From the NCBI RefSeq assembly GCF_000092025.1, contig NC_003062.2, positions 1,424,001 to 1,488,000 of the forward strand: 64,000 nt of DNA, written 5' to 3'. Position numbers and translations under genes: made by a program. The notes under the pieces are model-generated. The model did not search any database. It saw only the letters and a program-made list of their open reading frames with translations, and was not told where the DNA came from. Shown here piece by piece: positions 1 through 8,865 of the stretch (position 1 is its first letter; each line of letters opens with the position of its first letter). The DNA comes from Agrobacterium fabrum str. C58. Lineage in GTDB: Bacteria > Pseudomonadota > Alphaproteobacteria > Rhizobiales > Rhizobiaceae.

Positions 1-692
1 GCCTGTCGAAAGGCAAGGGCGGCTCCATGCACATGTTCTCCAAGGAGAAGCATTTTTACGGCGGCCACGGCATCGTTGGTGCGCAGGTTTCGCTTGGAAC
101 CGGTCTCGCCTTCGCCAACCGCTATCGCGGCAATGACAATGTCTCCGTGACCTATTTTGGTGACGGCGCCGCCAACCAGGGCCAGGTCTACGAGAGCTTC
201 AACATGGCTGCTCTCTGGAAGTTGCCGATCATCTATATCGTCGAGAATAACCGTTACGCCATGGGCACCTCGACCGCCCGCGCCACCGCCCAGTCGAACT
301 ACTCGCTGCGCGGCCAGTCCTTCGGCATCCCCGGCGTTCAGGTGGATGGCATGGATGTGCGCGCCGTGAAGGCTGCCGCTGACCAGGCGCTGGAGCATTG
401 CCGTTCCGGCAAGGGCCCGATCATTCTGGAAATGCTGACCTACCGTTACCGTGGCCACTCCATGTCGGACCCGGCGAAATACCGCTCCAAGGATGAAGTG
501 CAGAAGATGCGCTCCGAACATGACCCGATCGAACAGGTCAAGGCACGGCTTCTGGACCATGGTTGGGCAAGCGAAGACGAATTGAAGGCCATCGACAAGG
601 ATGTCCGTGATATCGTCGCCGACAGCGCCGACTTCGCCCAGAACGACCCCGAGCCGGATGTATCCGAGCTCTACACCGACATTCTGCTCTGA
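1..692 (+). CDS. pdhA: Pyruvate dehydrogenase E1 component subunit alpha (5' end outside the window)
   Basis: E1-alpha uses thiamine diphosphate to decarboxylate pyruvate and, with PdhB, reductively acetylates lipoyl groups in the cytoplasmic PDH complex. The frame is open from base 3 to the TGA ending at 692, so the N-terminal part lies upstream; the internal ATG at 27 is not the real start. The visible part holds the thiamine-binding motif, beginning GDGAANQG and ending in ENN, and the later [11 protein letters not shown] loop typical of E1-alpha C-terminal halves. pdhB follows after 17 bases, so the two are surely cotranscribed. Nothing looks damaged. Confidence 0.96.
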   Translation, partial: LSKGKGGSMHMFSKEKHFYGGHGIVGAQVSLGTGLAFANRYRGNDNVSVTYFGDGAANQGQVYESFNMAALWKLPIIYIVENNRYAMGTSTARATAQSNYSLRGQSFGIPGVQVDGMDVRAVKAAADQALEHCRSGKGPIILEMLTYRYRGHSMSDPAKYRSKDEVQKMRSEHDPIEQVKARLLDHGWASEDELKAIDKDVRDIVADSADFAQNDPEPDVSELYTDILL

Positions 693-709
693 TCGGGAAA
701 GGGAAACCC

Positions 710-2131
710 ATGCCTGTAGAAATTCTTATGCCCGCCCTTTCCCCGACCATGGAGGAAGGCACGCTTTCCAAATGGCTTAAAAAGGAAGGCGACAAGGTCA
801 CCTCCGGCGACGTGATTGCCGAGATCGAGACCGACAAGGCGACCATGGAAGTGGAAGCCGTGGACGAGGGCGTGATCGGCAAGCTGCTGATCGACGCCGG
901 CACCGAAGGCGTCAAGGTCAATACGCCGATCGCCGTTCTGATCCAGGAAGGCGAAAGCGCCGACGACATCTCTTCCTCTGCCAAGAAGGAAGAACCGAAG
1001 GCAGAAGCTGCAAATTCCGGTTCGGACGCCGCCGGCGGCAAGACCCGCGAAGCGGCCGAAGAGCCGAGCGCTGCCAAGGAAGCCGCTAAGGTTCCGGCAG
1101 CACCCAAGATCGAAGTTGCTGCCGATCCCGATATTCCTGAAGGCACGGAAATGGTGATGACGACGGTGCGTGAAGCGCTGCGTGACGCCATGGCCGAAGA
1201 AATGCGCGCCGACGAAAAAGTCTTCGTCATGGGTGAAGAAGTCGCCGAATATCAGGGCGCCTACAAGATCACCCAAGGCCTGTTGCAGGAGTTCGGCGAG
1301 CGCCGCGTCATCGATACCCCGATCACCGAGCACGGTTTTGCCGGTATCGGCGTCGGCGCTGCGATGACGGGCCTCAAGCCCATCGTCGAATTCATGACCT
1401 TCAATTTCGCCATGCAGGCGATTGACCAGATCGTCAACTCGGCGGCAAAGACGCTTTACATGTCGGGTGGCCAGATGGGTGCACCGATGGTGTTCCGTGG
1501 TCCCTCGGGTGCTGCTGCCCGCGTTGGCGCGCAGCATTCGCAATGTTACGCCGCATGGTACAGCCATATTCCGGGCCTCAAGGTGGTCATGCCTTACACG
1601 GCAGCCGACGCGAAGGGTCTCTTGAAGGCGGCTATCCGCGATCCGAACCCCGTCATCTTCCTTGAGAATGAAATTCTCTATGGCCAGAGCTTCGAAGTGC
1701 CGAAGCTCGATGATTTCGTGCTGCCGATCGGCAAGGCGCGCATTCACCGCAAGGGCAAGGATGCGACCATCGTTTCCTTCGGTATCGGCATGACCTATGC
1801 GATCAAGGCGGTTGCGGAACTCGAGAAGCTCGGCATCGACGTCGAACTGATCGATCTGCGCACCATCCGTCCGATGGACCTGCCCACCGTCATCGAATCG
1901 GTCAAGAAGACCGGCCGTCTGGTGACCGTCGAGGAAGGTTTCCCGCAGTCATCGGTCGGTGACTTCATCGCCAACCAGGTCATGCGCGCCGCCTTCGACT
2001 ATCTCGATGCGCCGATCCTCACGATTGCCGGCAAGGACGTTCCGATGCCTTACGCGGCAAACCTCGAAAAGTTGGCTCTGCCGAATGTTGACGAAGTCGT
2101 TCAGGCTGTCAAAACCGTCTGCTACAAGTAA
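710..2131 (+). CDS. pdhB: Pyruvate dehydrogenase E1 component subunit beta with N-terminal lipoyl domain
   Basis: E1-beta completes the E1 heterotetramer of the PDH complex. The 473-residue protein has a lipoyl domain at about residues 1-78, with the attachment lysine (Lys43) in the sequence ETDKATME. An Ala/Glu/Lys-rich linker (about 80-140) and then the transketolase-type central and C-terminal E1-beta domains follow. An added lipoyl domain on E1-beta is known in alphaproteobacteria and explains the length, about 140 residues above a plain E1-beta. The first 230 bases closely match the start of pdhC. The ATG at 710 follows a GGGAAAGGGAAA ribosome-binding region. Confidence 0.96.
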   Translation: MPVEILMPALSPTMEEGTLSKWLKKEGDKVTSGDVIAEIETDKATMEVEAVDEGVIGKLLIDAGTEGVKVNTPIAVLIQEGESADDISSSAKKEEPKAEAANSGSDAAGGKTREAAEEPSAAKEAAKVPAAPKIEVAADPDIPEGTEMVMTTVREALRDAMAEEMRADEKVFVMGEEVAEYQGAYKITQGLLQEFGERRVIDTPITEHGFAGIGVGAAMTGLKPIVEFMTFNFAMQAIDQIVNSAAKTLYMSGGQMGAPMVFRGPSGAAARVGAQHSQCYAAWYSHIPGLKVVMPYTAADAKGLLKAAIRDPNPVIFLENEILYGQSFEVPKLDDFVLPIGKARIHRKGKDATIVSFGIGMTYAIKAVAELEKLGIDVELIDLRTIRPMDLPTVIESVKKTGRLVTVEEGFPQSSVGDFIANQVMRAAFDYLDAPILTIAGKDVPMPYAANLEKLALPNVDEVVQAVKTVCYK

Positions 2132-2143
2132 GGGGAGGTGAAT

Positions 2144-2428
2144 TTGAGTAAAATAAAACAAATCCTCCCCGCAACTGAAAATTGGTATCGTGTTCTAGGT
2201 TCCAAGGCGGCTCCTCAGTTCGAGCGCGTTGTCTTTTGGGCTGTTATCAATGACGGTGAAGGCGATGTGATTGCCGGTGTCCCGCGCGAGTATATCGGCG
2301 TCATCGGCGCCGTGAGCGAATGGCTGAACGATGTCGCCGGATATATCGAAGTCTCGCCATCGCAGCTGGATCGGCTGGCGGAGCATCCTGAAGAGCTGGA
2401 ACAATATAATCTCGTTTGGGGGGACTAG
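2144..2428 (+). CDS. Small protein of unknown function inside the pdh operon
   Basis: A 94-residue reading frame fills the gap between pdhB and pdhC. A very strong ribosome-binding sequence (aggggaggtg, 2131-2140) lies five bases before a TTG codon at 2144; a GTG at 2138 overlaps that site and is a less likely start. The product is acidic toward its C-terminus, ends in NLVWGD, has no signal peptide or membrane segment, and contains a hydrophobic stretch [19 protein letters not shown] recognise no family. The 5' part is more AT-rich than the flanking pdh genes. The stop at 2428 is two bases before the pdhC start, so translation is probably coupled. A role in PDH assembly or control is only a guess from position. 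Confidence 0.75.
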   Translation: MSKIKQILPATENWYRVLGSKAAPQFERVVFWAVINDGEGDVIAGVPREYIGVIGAVSEWLNDVAGYIEVSPSQLDRLAEHPEELEQYNLVWGD

Positions 2429-2430
2429 TC

Positions 2431-3789
2431 ATGCCTATCAACATTACCATGCCTGCCCTTTCCCCGACGATGGAAGAGGGCAATCTGACCAAGTGGCTGG
2501 TCAAGGAAGGCGACAAGGTCGCCCCCGGTGACGTGATCGCCGAGATCGAGACCGACAAGGCGACCATGGAAGTGGAAGCCGTCGATGAAGGCACCGTCGC
2601 CAAGCTGGTTGTTCCGGCCGGCACCGAAGCCGTCAAGGTCAACGCCCTGATCGCGATCCTCGCAGCAGAAGGAGAAGATGTGGCCGAGGCGGCGAAGGGC
2701 GGCGATGCCGTTCCTGCCAAGGCGGAAGCTCCCAAGCCGGAAGCCGCAAAGGCTGAAGCGCCGAAGGAAGAAGCTGCTCCAGTCAAGGCTGAAAAGCCGG
2801 TAGCCGATCAGGCGGCCGCATCTTCCACACCGGCCCCGGTTGCCAAGTCCGGCGAGCGCATTTTCGCATCGCCACTTGCCCGCCGTCTTGCCAAGGAAGC
2901 CGGTCTCGACCTTTCGGCCGTCTCCGGTTCCGGCCCGCATGGCCGTATCGTCAAGACCGATGTGGAAAAGGCTGCCGCTTCCGGCGGTGCAAAGGCTGCT
3001 CCCGCCGCTGCTGCATCCGCAGGCGCACCGGCCCCGGCACTCGCCAAGGGCCAGTCCGACGAAGCCGTTCTCAAGCTGTTCGAACAGGGCTCCTACGAGC
3101 TTGTGCCGCATGACGGCATGCGCAAGGTCATCGCCAAGCGTCTGGTCGAATCCAAGCAGACGGTTCCGCATTTCTACGTTTCCGTGGATTGCGAACTGGA
3201 TACGCTTCTGGCGCTGCGCGCCCAGCTCAACGCCGCTGCTCCCGAAAAGGACGGCAAGCCGGTCTACAAGCTGTCGGTCAACGACATGGTCATCAAGGCG
3301 CTGGCGCTGGCGCTGCGTGACGTTCCTGACGCCAACGTCTCCTGGACGGAAAGCGCCATGGTCAAGCACAAGCACGCGGATGTCGGCGTTGCCGTTTCCA
3401 TTCCGGGTGGCCTGATCACGCCGATCATCCGCAAAGCGGAAGAAAAGTCGCTCTCCACCATCTCCAACGAGATGAAGGACTACGGCAAGCGCGCGAAAGA
3501 GCGCAAGCTGAAGCCCGAGGAATATCAGGGCGGTACGACTGCCGTGTCCAACATGGGCATGATGGGCGTGAAAAGCTTCTCCGCCGTCATCAACCCGCCG
3601 CACGCCACCATTCTGGCTGTCGGTGCGGGCGAACAGCGTGCCGTCGTGAAGAACGGCGAGATCAAGATCGCCAACGTCATGACGGTCACGCTTTCCACCG
3701 ACCATCGCTGCGTCGATGGCGCGCTCGGAGCCGAACTGATCGGCGCGTTCAAGCGCTACATCGAAAACCCGATGGGCATGCTGGTTTGA
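2431..3789 (+). CDS. pdhC: Dihydrolipoamide acetyltransferase, E2 core of pyruvate dehydrogenase
   Basis: E2 transfers the acetyl group from lipoyl-lysine to CoA and forms the PDH core. In the 452-residue product a single lipoyl domain (1-78, Lys43 in ETDKATME) is followed by an Ala/Pro/Lys-rich linker, a peripheral subunit-binding domain (about 140-178, beginning [15 protein letters not shown]) and the catalytic domain from about 215. The catalytic motif DHRCVDG lies near the C-terminus. I chose the ATG at 2431, which gives the usual [17 protein letters not shown] start; an upstream ATG at 2416 overlaps the preceding gene. The esterase gene follows after 12 bases. Confidence 0.96.
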   Translation: MPINITMPALSPTMEEGNLTKWLVKEGDKVAPGDVIAEIETDKATMEVEAVDEGTVAKLVVPAGTEAVKVNALIAILAAEGEDVAEAAKGGDAVPAKAEAPKPEAAKAEAPKEEAAPVKAEKPVADQAAASSTPAPVAKSGERIFASPLARRLAKEAGLDLSAVSGSGPHGRIVKTDVEKAAASGGAKAAPAAAASAGAPAPALAKGQSDEAVLKLFEQGSYELVPHDGMRKVIAKRLVESKQTVPHFYVSVDCELDTLLALRAQLNAAAPEKDGKPVYKLSVNDMVIKALALALRDVPDANVSWTESAMVKHKHADVGVAVSIPGGLITPIIRKAEEKSLSTISNEMKDYGKRAKERKLKPEEYQGGTTAVSNMGMMGVKSFSAVINPPHATILAVGAGEQRAVVKNGEIKIANVMTVTLSTDHRCVDGALGAELIGAFKRYIENPMGMLV

Positions 3790-3801
3790 TCGGAGAATAA
3801 T

Positions 3802-4446
3802 ATGGTGAAGTCGGTCCTCTGCTTTGGCGATTCTCTCACATGGGGATCAAATGCGGAAACGGGTGGCCGGCACAGCCATGACGATCTTTGGCCGAGCGTC
3901 TTGCAGAAGGCGCTCGGTTCCGACGTGCATGTGATCCACGAGGGTCTGGGCGGTCGCACCACCGCTTATGACGACCACACCGGCGATTGCGACCGCAATG
4001 GCGCAAGGCTTTTGCCGACGCTGCTGCATAGCCACGCGCCGCTGGATATGGTTATCATCATGCTCGGCACCAACGACATGAAGCCGGCGATCCATGGTTC
4101 GGCCATTGTCGCCATGAAGGGTGTCGAGCGGCTGGTGAAACTCACGCGCAACCACGTCTGGCAGGTGTCGGACTGGGAAGCACCTGACGTTCTGATCGTC
4201 GCGCCGCCGCAACTATGCGAAACGGCCAATCCGTTCATGGGCGCGATCTTTCGTGATGCTATCGACGAATCGGCGATGCTGGCTTCCGTCTACAGGGACC
4301 TTGCCGATGAACTCGATTGCGGCTTTTTCGATGCCGGGTCGGTTGCCCGCACGACGCCGGTGGACGGCGTTCATCTCGATGCTGAAAACACACGGGCCAT
4401 CGGCCGCGGGCTGGAGCCCGTCGTCCGCATGATGCTCGGACTTTGA
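3802..4446 (+). CDS. SGNH/GDSL-family esterase (arylesterase type)
   Basis: A predicted cytoplasmic serine hydrolase of 214 residues. Block I is GDSLTWG with the nucleophile Ser11, the oxyanion block is GGRTTAY, block III is GTND, and the C-terminal DGVHLD supplies the Asp and His of the triad. The arrangement resembles small octameric rhizobial and mycobacterial aryl esterases/acyltransferases, which work on short acyl esters. It lies in the pdh cluster, 12 bases after pdhC and 60 before lpdA, an order I recall from Sinorhizobium. Why an acyl esterase travels with acetyl-CoA formation is not known; the natural substrate cannot be read from sequence. Confidence 0.9.
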   Translation: MVKSVLCFGDSLTWGSNAETGGRHSHDDLWPSVLQKALGSDVHVIHEGLGGRTTAYDDHTGDCDRNGARLLPTLLHSHAPLDMVIIMLGTNDMKPAIHGSAIVAMKGVERLVKLTRNHVWQVSDWEAPDVLIVAPPQLCETANPFMGAIFRDAIDESAMLASVYRDLADELDCGFFDAGSVARTTPVDGVHLDAENTRAIGRGLEPVVRMMLGL

Positions 4447-4506
4447 CACTCATTCTCGTTTCGGGACGGTTTACCATCATCCGAACAAGACAAGGCAGGA
4501 TTTCCA

Positions 4507-5952
4507 ATGGCTCAATCTTATGACGTCATCATCATCGGTTCGGGACCGGGCGGTTATATTGCCGCGATCCGCGCAGCCCAGCTCGGCATGAAGGTTGCCG
4601 TCGTCGAGCGCGAACATCTGGCGGGCATCTGCTCCAACTGGGGCTGCATTCCTACCAAGGCCCTGCTGCGCACCGCCGATGTCATGCACACCGCCACCCA
4701 CGCCAAGGATTACGGCCTGACGCTGGAAGGTTCGATCAAGCCTGACGTGAAGGCAATCGTGGCGCGCTCGCGCGGCATTGCTGCGCGCATGAACAACGGC
4801 GTCGGTTTCCTGTTCAAGAAGAACAAGGTCGATATCATCTGGGGTGAAGCGAAAATCACCAAGCCCGGCGAAATCGTTGTCGGCAAGTCCACCAAGCCGG
4901 TGGTTCAGCCGCAGGGTCCGGTTCCGAAGAACACGCTGGGCGAGGGCACTTACACCGCCAAGCACATCATCGTCGCAACAGGCGCCCGCCCGCGCGCGCT
5001 TCCGGGCATCGAGCCGGACGGCAAGCTGATCTGGACCTATTTCGAGGCGATGAAGCCGGAAGAGCTGCCGAAGTCGCTGCTCGTCATGGGTTCGGGCGCC
5101 ATCGGCATCGAATTCGCCAGCTTCTACCGCACCATGGGCGTCGATGTTACCGTCGTCGAGATCATGAGCCAGGTCATGCCGGTCGAAGATGCGGAAATCT
5201 CTGCCTTTGCCAAGAAGCAGCTGGAAAAGCAGGGTATCAAGATTCATCTGGAGACCAAGGTTTCCAAGGTCGAGAAGGCCGCGAATTCCGTTACCGCGAC
5301 GTTGGAGAAGAAGGACGGTTCGTCCGAGAAGATCATCGCTGACCGGATGATTTCGGCTGTCGGCGTCGTGGCGAATGTCGAAGGCATCGGCCTTGAGGCC
5401 GCCGGCGTGAAGACCGATCGCGGTTTCATCATCATTGACGGTTACGGCAAAACCAACGTGCCTGGTATTTACGCCATCGGCGATGTCGCCGGCCCGCCGC
5501 TGCTCGCCCATAAGGCCGAGCACGAGGCCGTCATCTGCGTTGAAAAGATCGCTGGTCTGCCGAATGTCCATCCGATGGACAAGCTCAAGATCCCCGGCTG
5601 CACCTATTGCAACCCGCAGGTCGCCTCGGTTGGTTTGACCGAAGCCAAGGCCAAGGAACAGGGCCGCGACATCCGCGTCGGCCGTTTCTCCTTTGCGGCG
5701 AACGGCAAGGCGGTTGCGCTCGGTGAAGACCAGGGCATGGTCAAGACCATCTTCGACAAGAAGACCGGCGAACTGCTCGGTGCCCATATGGTCGGTGCGG
5801 AAGTGACCGAACTCATTCAGGGCTTCGTCGTTGCCATGAACCTCGAGACGACGGAAGAAGATTTGATGCACACGATCTTCCCGCATCCGACCATTTCGGA
5901 ATCAATGAAGGAAAGCGTGCTCGACGCTTACGGACGTGTGCTGAACGCATAA
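4507..5952 (+). CDS. lpdA: Dihydrolipoamide dehydrogenase, E3 of the PDH cluster
   Basis: E3 reoxidises dihydrolipoyl groups with FAD and NAD+. The 481-residue protein starts with the FAD dinucleotide fold (IIGSGPGGYIAAI, about residues 8-20). The redox-active disulfide motif is GICSNWGCIPTK (C-x4-C). An NAD-binding fold follows (GSGAIGIEFASFY), and the C-terminal HPTISE provides the catalytic His-Glu pair. The start at 4507 has an aaggcagga site eight bases upstream. The gene closes the pdh cluster and probably also serves the glycine cleavage system encoded 30 kb away, whose operon lacks its own E3. Confidence 0.95.
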   Translation: MAQSYDVIIIGSGPGGYIAAIRAAQLGMKVAVVEREHLAGICSNWGCIPTKALLRTADVMHTATHAKDYGLTLEGSIKPDVKAIVARSRGIAARMNNGVGFLFKKNKVDIIWGEAKITKPGEIVVGKSTKPVVQPQGPVPKNTLGEGTYTAKHIIVATGARPRALPGIEPDGKLIWTYFEAMKPEELPKSLLVMGSGAIGIEFASFYRTMGVDVTVVEIMSQVMPVEDAEISAFAKKQLEKQGIKIHLETKVSKVEKAANSVTATLEKKDGSSEKIIADRMISAVGVVANVEGIGLEAAGVKTDRGFIIIDGYGKTNVPGIYAIGDVAGPPLLAHKAEHEAVICVEKIAGLPNVHPMDKLKIPGCTYCNPQVASVGLTEAKAKEQGRDIRVGRFSFAANGKAVALGEDQGMVKTIFDKKTGELLGAHMVGAEVTELIQGFVVAMNLETTEEDLMHTIFPHPTISESMKESVLDAYGRVLNA

Positions 5953-5965
5953 GTGTCCCGTGATG

Positions 5966-5990
5966 CCCGGCATTGTCTAACCTTGCCGGG
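5966..5990. other. Intergenic hairpin after lpdA
   Basis: A perfect 7-bp stem (cccggca/tgccggg) with an 11-base loop lies 13 bases after the lpdA stop. No T-run follows, so it may be an mRNA 3'-end or processing structure rather than an intrinsic terminator. Confidence 0.4.
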
Positions 5991-6049
5991 TGTCCCATAT
6001 GTCTCAACGCCGGTTCCTCAAGGGAACTGTTCTTTCAGGGAGCGTGGGA

Positions 6050-6298
6050 ATGGAAAGTGTAGGCTGGATTGCGGCAATCATCATCGGCGGTCTCGCCGGC
6101 TGGCTTGCGGGTAAACTCATGGATATGCGCTTCGGCATCTTCATGAACATCATTCTGGGCATTGTCGGTTCGGTTGTCGCCGTCGCCGTCCTTCGCACCC
6201 TCGATGTCTTTGTGCAGGACAGCAGGCTCGGTTATTTCGTCACGTCTTTCCTCGGCGCCAGCCTGTTGCTGTTTGTGGCAAAGCTGGTGCGGCGCTAA
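6050..6298 (+). CDS. GlsB/YeaQ/YmgE-family small membrane protein
   Basis: An 82-residue inner-membrane protein with three hydrophobic segments (about 5-20, 28-47 and 58-78) and a glycine-rich pattern, GGLAGWLAGKLM. This matches the transglycosylase-associated/stress-response family GlsB-YeaQ-YmgE; the molecular function is unknown. The frame is open upstream to a GTG at 5990, but the ATG at 6050 has a better site (cagggag, 6037-6043) and matches the family N-terminus. It sits between lpdA and lipA, an order I recall as conserved in rhizobia. Confidence 0.85.
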   Translation: MESVGWIAAIIIGGLAGWLAGKLMDMRFGIFMNIILGIVGSVVAVAVLRTLDVFVQDSRLGYFVTSFLGASLLLFVAKLVRR

Positions 6299-6401
6299 CG
6301 GGCCGCATGACCGGAAGGGGCTTACGCTTTTTCTGGAATTGTTCTAAAGCATCCGGCCAACAGGTGTTTAGATCGCTACAGGCGATGGAAGCAGGTTTTT
6401 A

Positions 6402-7373
6402 ATGGTCACTATTCTCGACAGGACGTCGTCCGACGAAAAGCGCATCCGCCACCCGGAAAAGGCGCATCGGCCCGATACCGAGGTCATGCGCAAGCCGGAA
6501 TGGATCCGCGTCAAGGCGCCGACTTCCAAGGGTTATCACGAGACGCGCGAACTGGTGCGCAGCCACAAGCTGGTAACGGTGTGCGAGGAAGCCGGCTGTC
6601 CGAATATCGGCGAGTGCTGGGAAAAGAAACACGCGACCTTCATGATCATGGGTGAAATCTGCACCCGTGCCTGCGCCTTCTGTAACGTCGCGACCGGCAA
6701 GCCCAATGCGCTTGACATGGACGAGCCCGAAAACGTCGCCAAGGCCGTCAAGCAGATGGGCCTTTCACATGTCGTTATCACCTCGGTTGACCGTGACGAT
6801 CTCGCCGACGGCGGTGCTGAACATTTCGAGAAGGTCATCTGGGCGATCCGTGCCGCGTCTCCGACGACGACCATCGAAATCCTCACCCCCGACTTCCTGA
6901 AGAAGCCCGGCGCGCTGGAGCGCGTCGTCGCCGCCAAGCCTGATGTCTTCAACCACAACATGGAAACTGTTCCGGGCAATTACCTCACGGTTCGTCCGGG
7001 CGCGCGTTATTTCCATTCCGTGCGTCTCTTGCAGCGTGTCAAGGAACTGGACCCCACCATGTTCACCAAGTCCGGCATCATGGTCGGCTTGGGTGAAGAG
7101 CGCAACGAAGTGCTGCAGCTGATGGACGATCTGCGCAGCGCCGACGTGGATTTCCTGACCATCGGCCAATATCTGCAGCCGACCCGCAAACACCACAAGG
7201 TTGAGGCCTTCGTCACACCGGAAGAATTCAAGTCCTACGAGACTGTGGCCTATGCCAAGGGCTTCCTGATGGTCTCTTCCAGCCCGCTGACGCGTTCTTC
7301 CCACCATGCCGGCGACGATTTTGAGCGCCTGCGTGCGGCCCGCGAGAAGAAGCTGCTGGCTGCTGCTGAGTAA
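6402..7373 (+). CDS. lipA: Lipoyl synthase
   Basis: LipA is a radical-SAM enzyme that inserts two sulfurs into octanoyl groups on lipoyl domains such as those of PdhB, PdhC and GcvH in this window. The 323-residue protein has both diagnostic cysteine sets: [12 protein letters not shown] (auxiliary cluster, C-x4-C-x5-C) and CTRACAFC (radical-SAM cluster, C-x3-C-x2-C). The C-terminal [15 protein letters not shown] region includes the conserved serine pair that completes the auxiliary cluster. Length is normal. Placement next to lpdA ties cofactor synthesis to its main consumer. Confidence 0.96.
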   Translation: MVTILDRTSSDEKRIRHPEKAHRPDTEVMRKPEWIRVKAPTSKGYHETRELVRSHKLVTVCEEAGCPNIGECWEKKHATFMIMGEICTRACAFCNVATGKPNALDMDEPENVAKAVKQMGLSHVVITSVDRDDLADGGAEHFEKVIWAIRAASPTTTIEILTPDFLKKPGALERVVAAKPDVFNHNMETVPGNYLTVRPGARYFHSVRLLQRVKELDPTMFTKSGIMVGLGEERNEVLQLMDDLRSADVDFLTIGQYLQPTRKHHKVEAFVTPEEFKSYETVAYAKGFLMVSSSPLTRSSHHAGDDFERLRAAREKKLLAAAE

Positions 7374-7424
7374 GGACAAGGGTTCGGCAACATAGTGCTG
7401 GATCGGGCGATATGCTCTCTCCAC

Positions 7425-7511
7425 CGTCGTGCTCGTGCTTATCCCGAGCATCTGCGATCTATCGATTGTACGAACGTGATTGGATCCTCGGGACAGGCCC
7501 GAGGATGACGT
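7425..7511 (+). repeat. RIME-like intergenic palindromic repeat, copy 1
   Basis: An element of about 87 bp made of two hairpins. The first is a degenerate gctcgtgcttatcccgagc; the second is a clean tcctcgggacaggcccgagga. A spacer including ctatcgatt lies between them. The reverse complement of 23942-24029 matches it through both hairpins and part of the spacer, so this is a dispersed element. The architecture recalls the rhizobial RIME family. Confidence 0.7.
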
Positions 7512-7570
7512 GAGTGGGAGGGTGCGGCTTGTGAAATAGGTCAACCGCCTGTTCCCGGCCTTCATCCCAC

Positions 7571-8503
7571 TTACACAACAACTTTCTCGGGCCGGTGCGC
7601 CCTCATACACAAGACGACGCTCAGCACCACCGAGCAGATTGCGACGATCTCTACAAAGGTCGGCCCGTGCCCTTCCCAAAGAAAACCATAAAGCAGCGCA
7701 AACAGCGTCTCGAACAGGATCATCTGCCCAACCATGGTGAGCGGCAGCATGCGGCTCATGCGGTTCCAGAATGCATTGCCGAGAATGGAGGCGGTGAAAC
7801 CGAGCCCGGCGGCGATGGCGGCGAAATGCAGCCAGTCACCTGAACTATGGCTTTCTCCGCCAAAGCCGAAGGCCGGAATGGCGAGCAGCAGGGCAAGCCC
7901 ACCGGTCACGACACCCGTCATCATATTCCAGTCATCGGCGCTGACATCGTGAAGTCGGGAAAGCCAGCGGGCATTGCCGACCGCGAACGCCGTCCAGGAG
8001 GCCAGTGCACCGAGCGCAGAGGCGAGCCCGATGAGACGCGAGACATCCAGCCCCGCATCGTTTTCCGTCAGCGATTGCCAGGAAATACCGACAATGCCGA
8101 TTGCGCCGAAGGCGAGCGATGGCCAGAGCCGCTTCAGCGACACTGCGCCATGATCACGGCTGCCGATGATGGTGACGGCGACCGGCAGGAAACCGATGAT
8201 GATCGAAGTGAAAGCGACGCCGCTCAGCTTCACCGCTGTCGAGATGAAGACGTAATAGGCGATGTTGCCGATCATGCTCAGCCAGCCGAGCGCGATCCAT
8301 TCGCGCGCACCGAAATGAGCTGAGACGCGCTTGAGGCGCGGCCCGATGATGATGAGGGAAATCAGCCCGTAGGTCAGATAACGCGCCGTCGATAGTTGCA
8401 GCGCGGAAAAATCCGGCACGAGTTTCGGTGCGAGGAATATGCCGCCCCAGAGCGCGCCCGCCAGCATGCCGTAAAAAACACCGAGACCTGTCCTGTTGTT
8501 CAT
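7571..8503 (-). CDS. DMT-superfamily (EamA-type) transporter
   Basis: A 310-residue inner-membrane protein with about ten hydrophobic segments spread evenly, the pattern of drug/metabolite transporters with two EamA repeats. Marker stretches are GALWGGIFLAPKL near the N-terminus and LGFTASILGNAFWNRMS in the second half. The substrate cannot be told. The AraC-type regulator gene upstream on the same strand (8866-9600) may control it, but a 250-bp inverted repeat lies between them. The ATG at 8503 gives MNNRTGLGVFYGM, a typical short cytoplasmic N-terminus. Confidence 0.85.
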   Translation of the reverse strand: MNNRTGLGVFYGMLAGALWGGIFLAPKLVPDFSALQLSTARYLTYGLISLIIIGPRLKRVSAHFGAREWIALGWLSMIGNIAYYVFISTAVKLSGVAFTSIIIGFLPVAVTIIGSRDHGAVSLKRLWPSLAFGAIGIVGISWQSLTENDAGLDVSRLIGLASALGALASWTAFAVGNARWLSRLHDVSADDWNMMTGVVTGGLALLLAIPAFGFGGESHSSGDWLHFAAIAAGLGFTASILGNAFWNRMSRMLPLTMVGQMILFETLFALLYGFLWEGHGPTFVEIVAICSVVLSVVLCMRAHRPEKVVV

Positions 8504-8605
8504 GTCATGTCACATCCGCATTCACCTTGTCCGCGATGTGCCACAGCCCTTTGCGGCTGTCTTGACAAAAACTCCTGAGGACTTGTTCGCCGCTCTGATT
8601 GTTGG

Positions 8606-8858
8606 TTTTCAAAGGGTTGTCCGCTTATAGCGGATTTGAGGGTGGGTGTGGCTTACCCCCCTCTGCCCTGCCGGGCATCTCCCCCTCAAGGGGGGAGATC
8701 GATCTGCGGCAAGGTCTCGCTCATCTGGAAGCTTGAGAATGAAGTGGAGATAGCGCCTCCTGCCGATCTCCCCCCTTGAGGGGGAGATGCCCGGCAGGGC
8801 AGAGGGGGGTAAAGCCCCACGCATCTCAATCCGCTATAAACGGACGACCTCCTGAAAG
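8606..8858. repeat. Long inverted-repeat (MITE-like) element
   Basis: Two arms of about 90 bases form a near-perfect inverted repeat around a centre of roughly 70 bases. Each arm runs from an outer gtccg(c/t)ttatagcggatt through cccccctctgccctgccggg to atctccccctcaaggggggagat. The last part is itself a palindrome, so the RNA would fold into a cruciform with side hairpins. It fills most of the 362-base gap between the AraC gene and the transporter gene. No gene is visible inside. Similar G/C-tract palindromes are common between rhizobial genes. Confidence 0.8.
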
Positions 8859-8865
8859 CTCACGT

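Noticed and set aside
4477..5886. Open frame of 469 codons on the minus strand
   Set aside because: Antisense shadow of lpdA, which has all E3 motifs.
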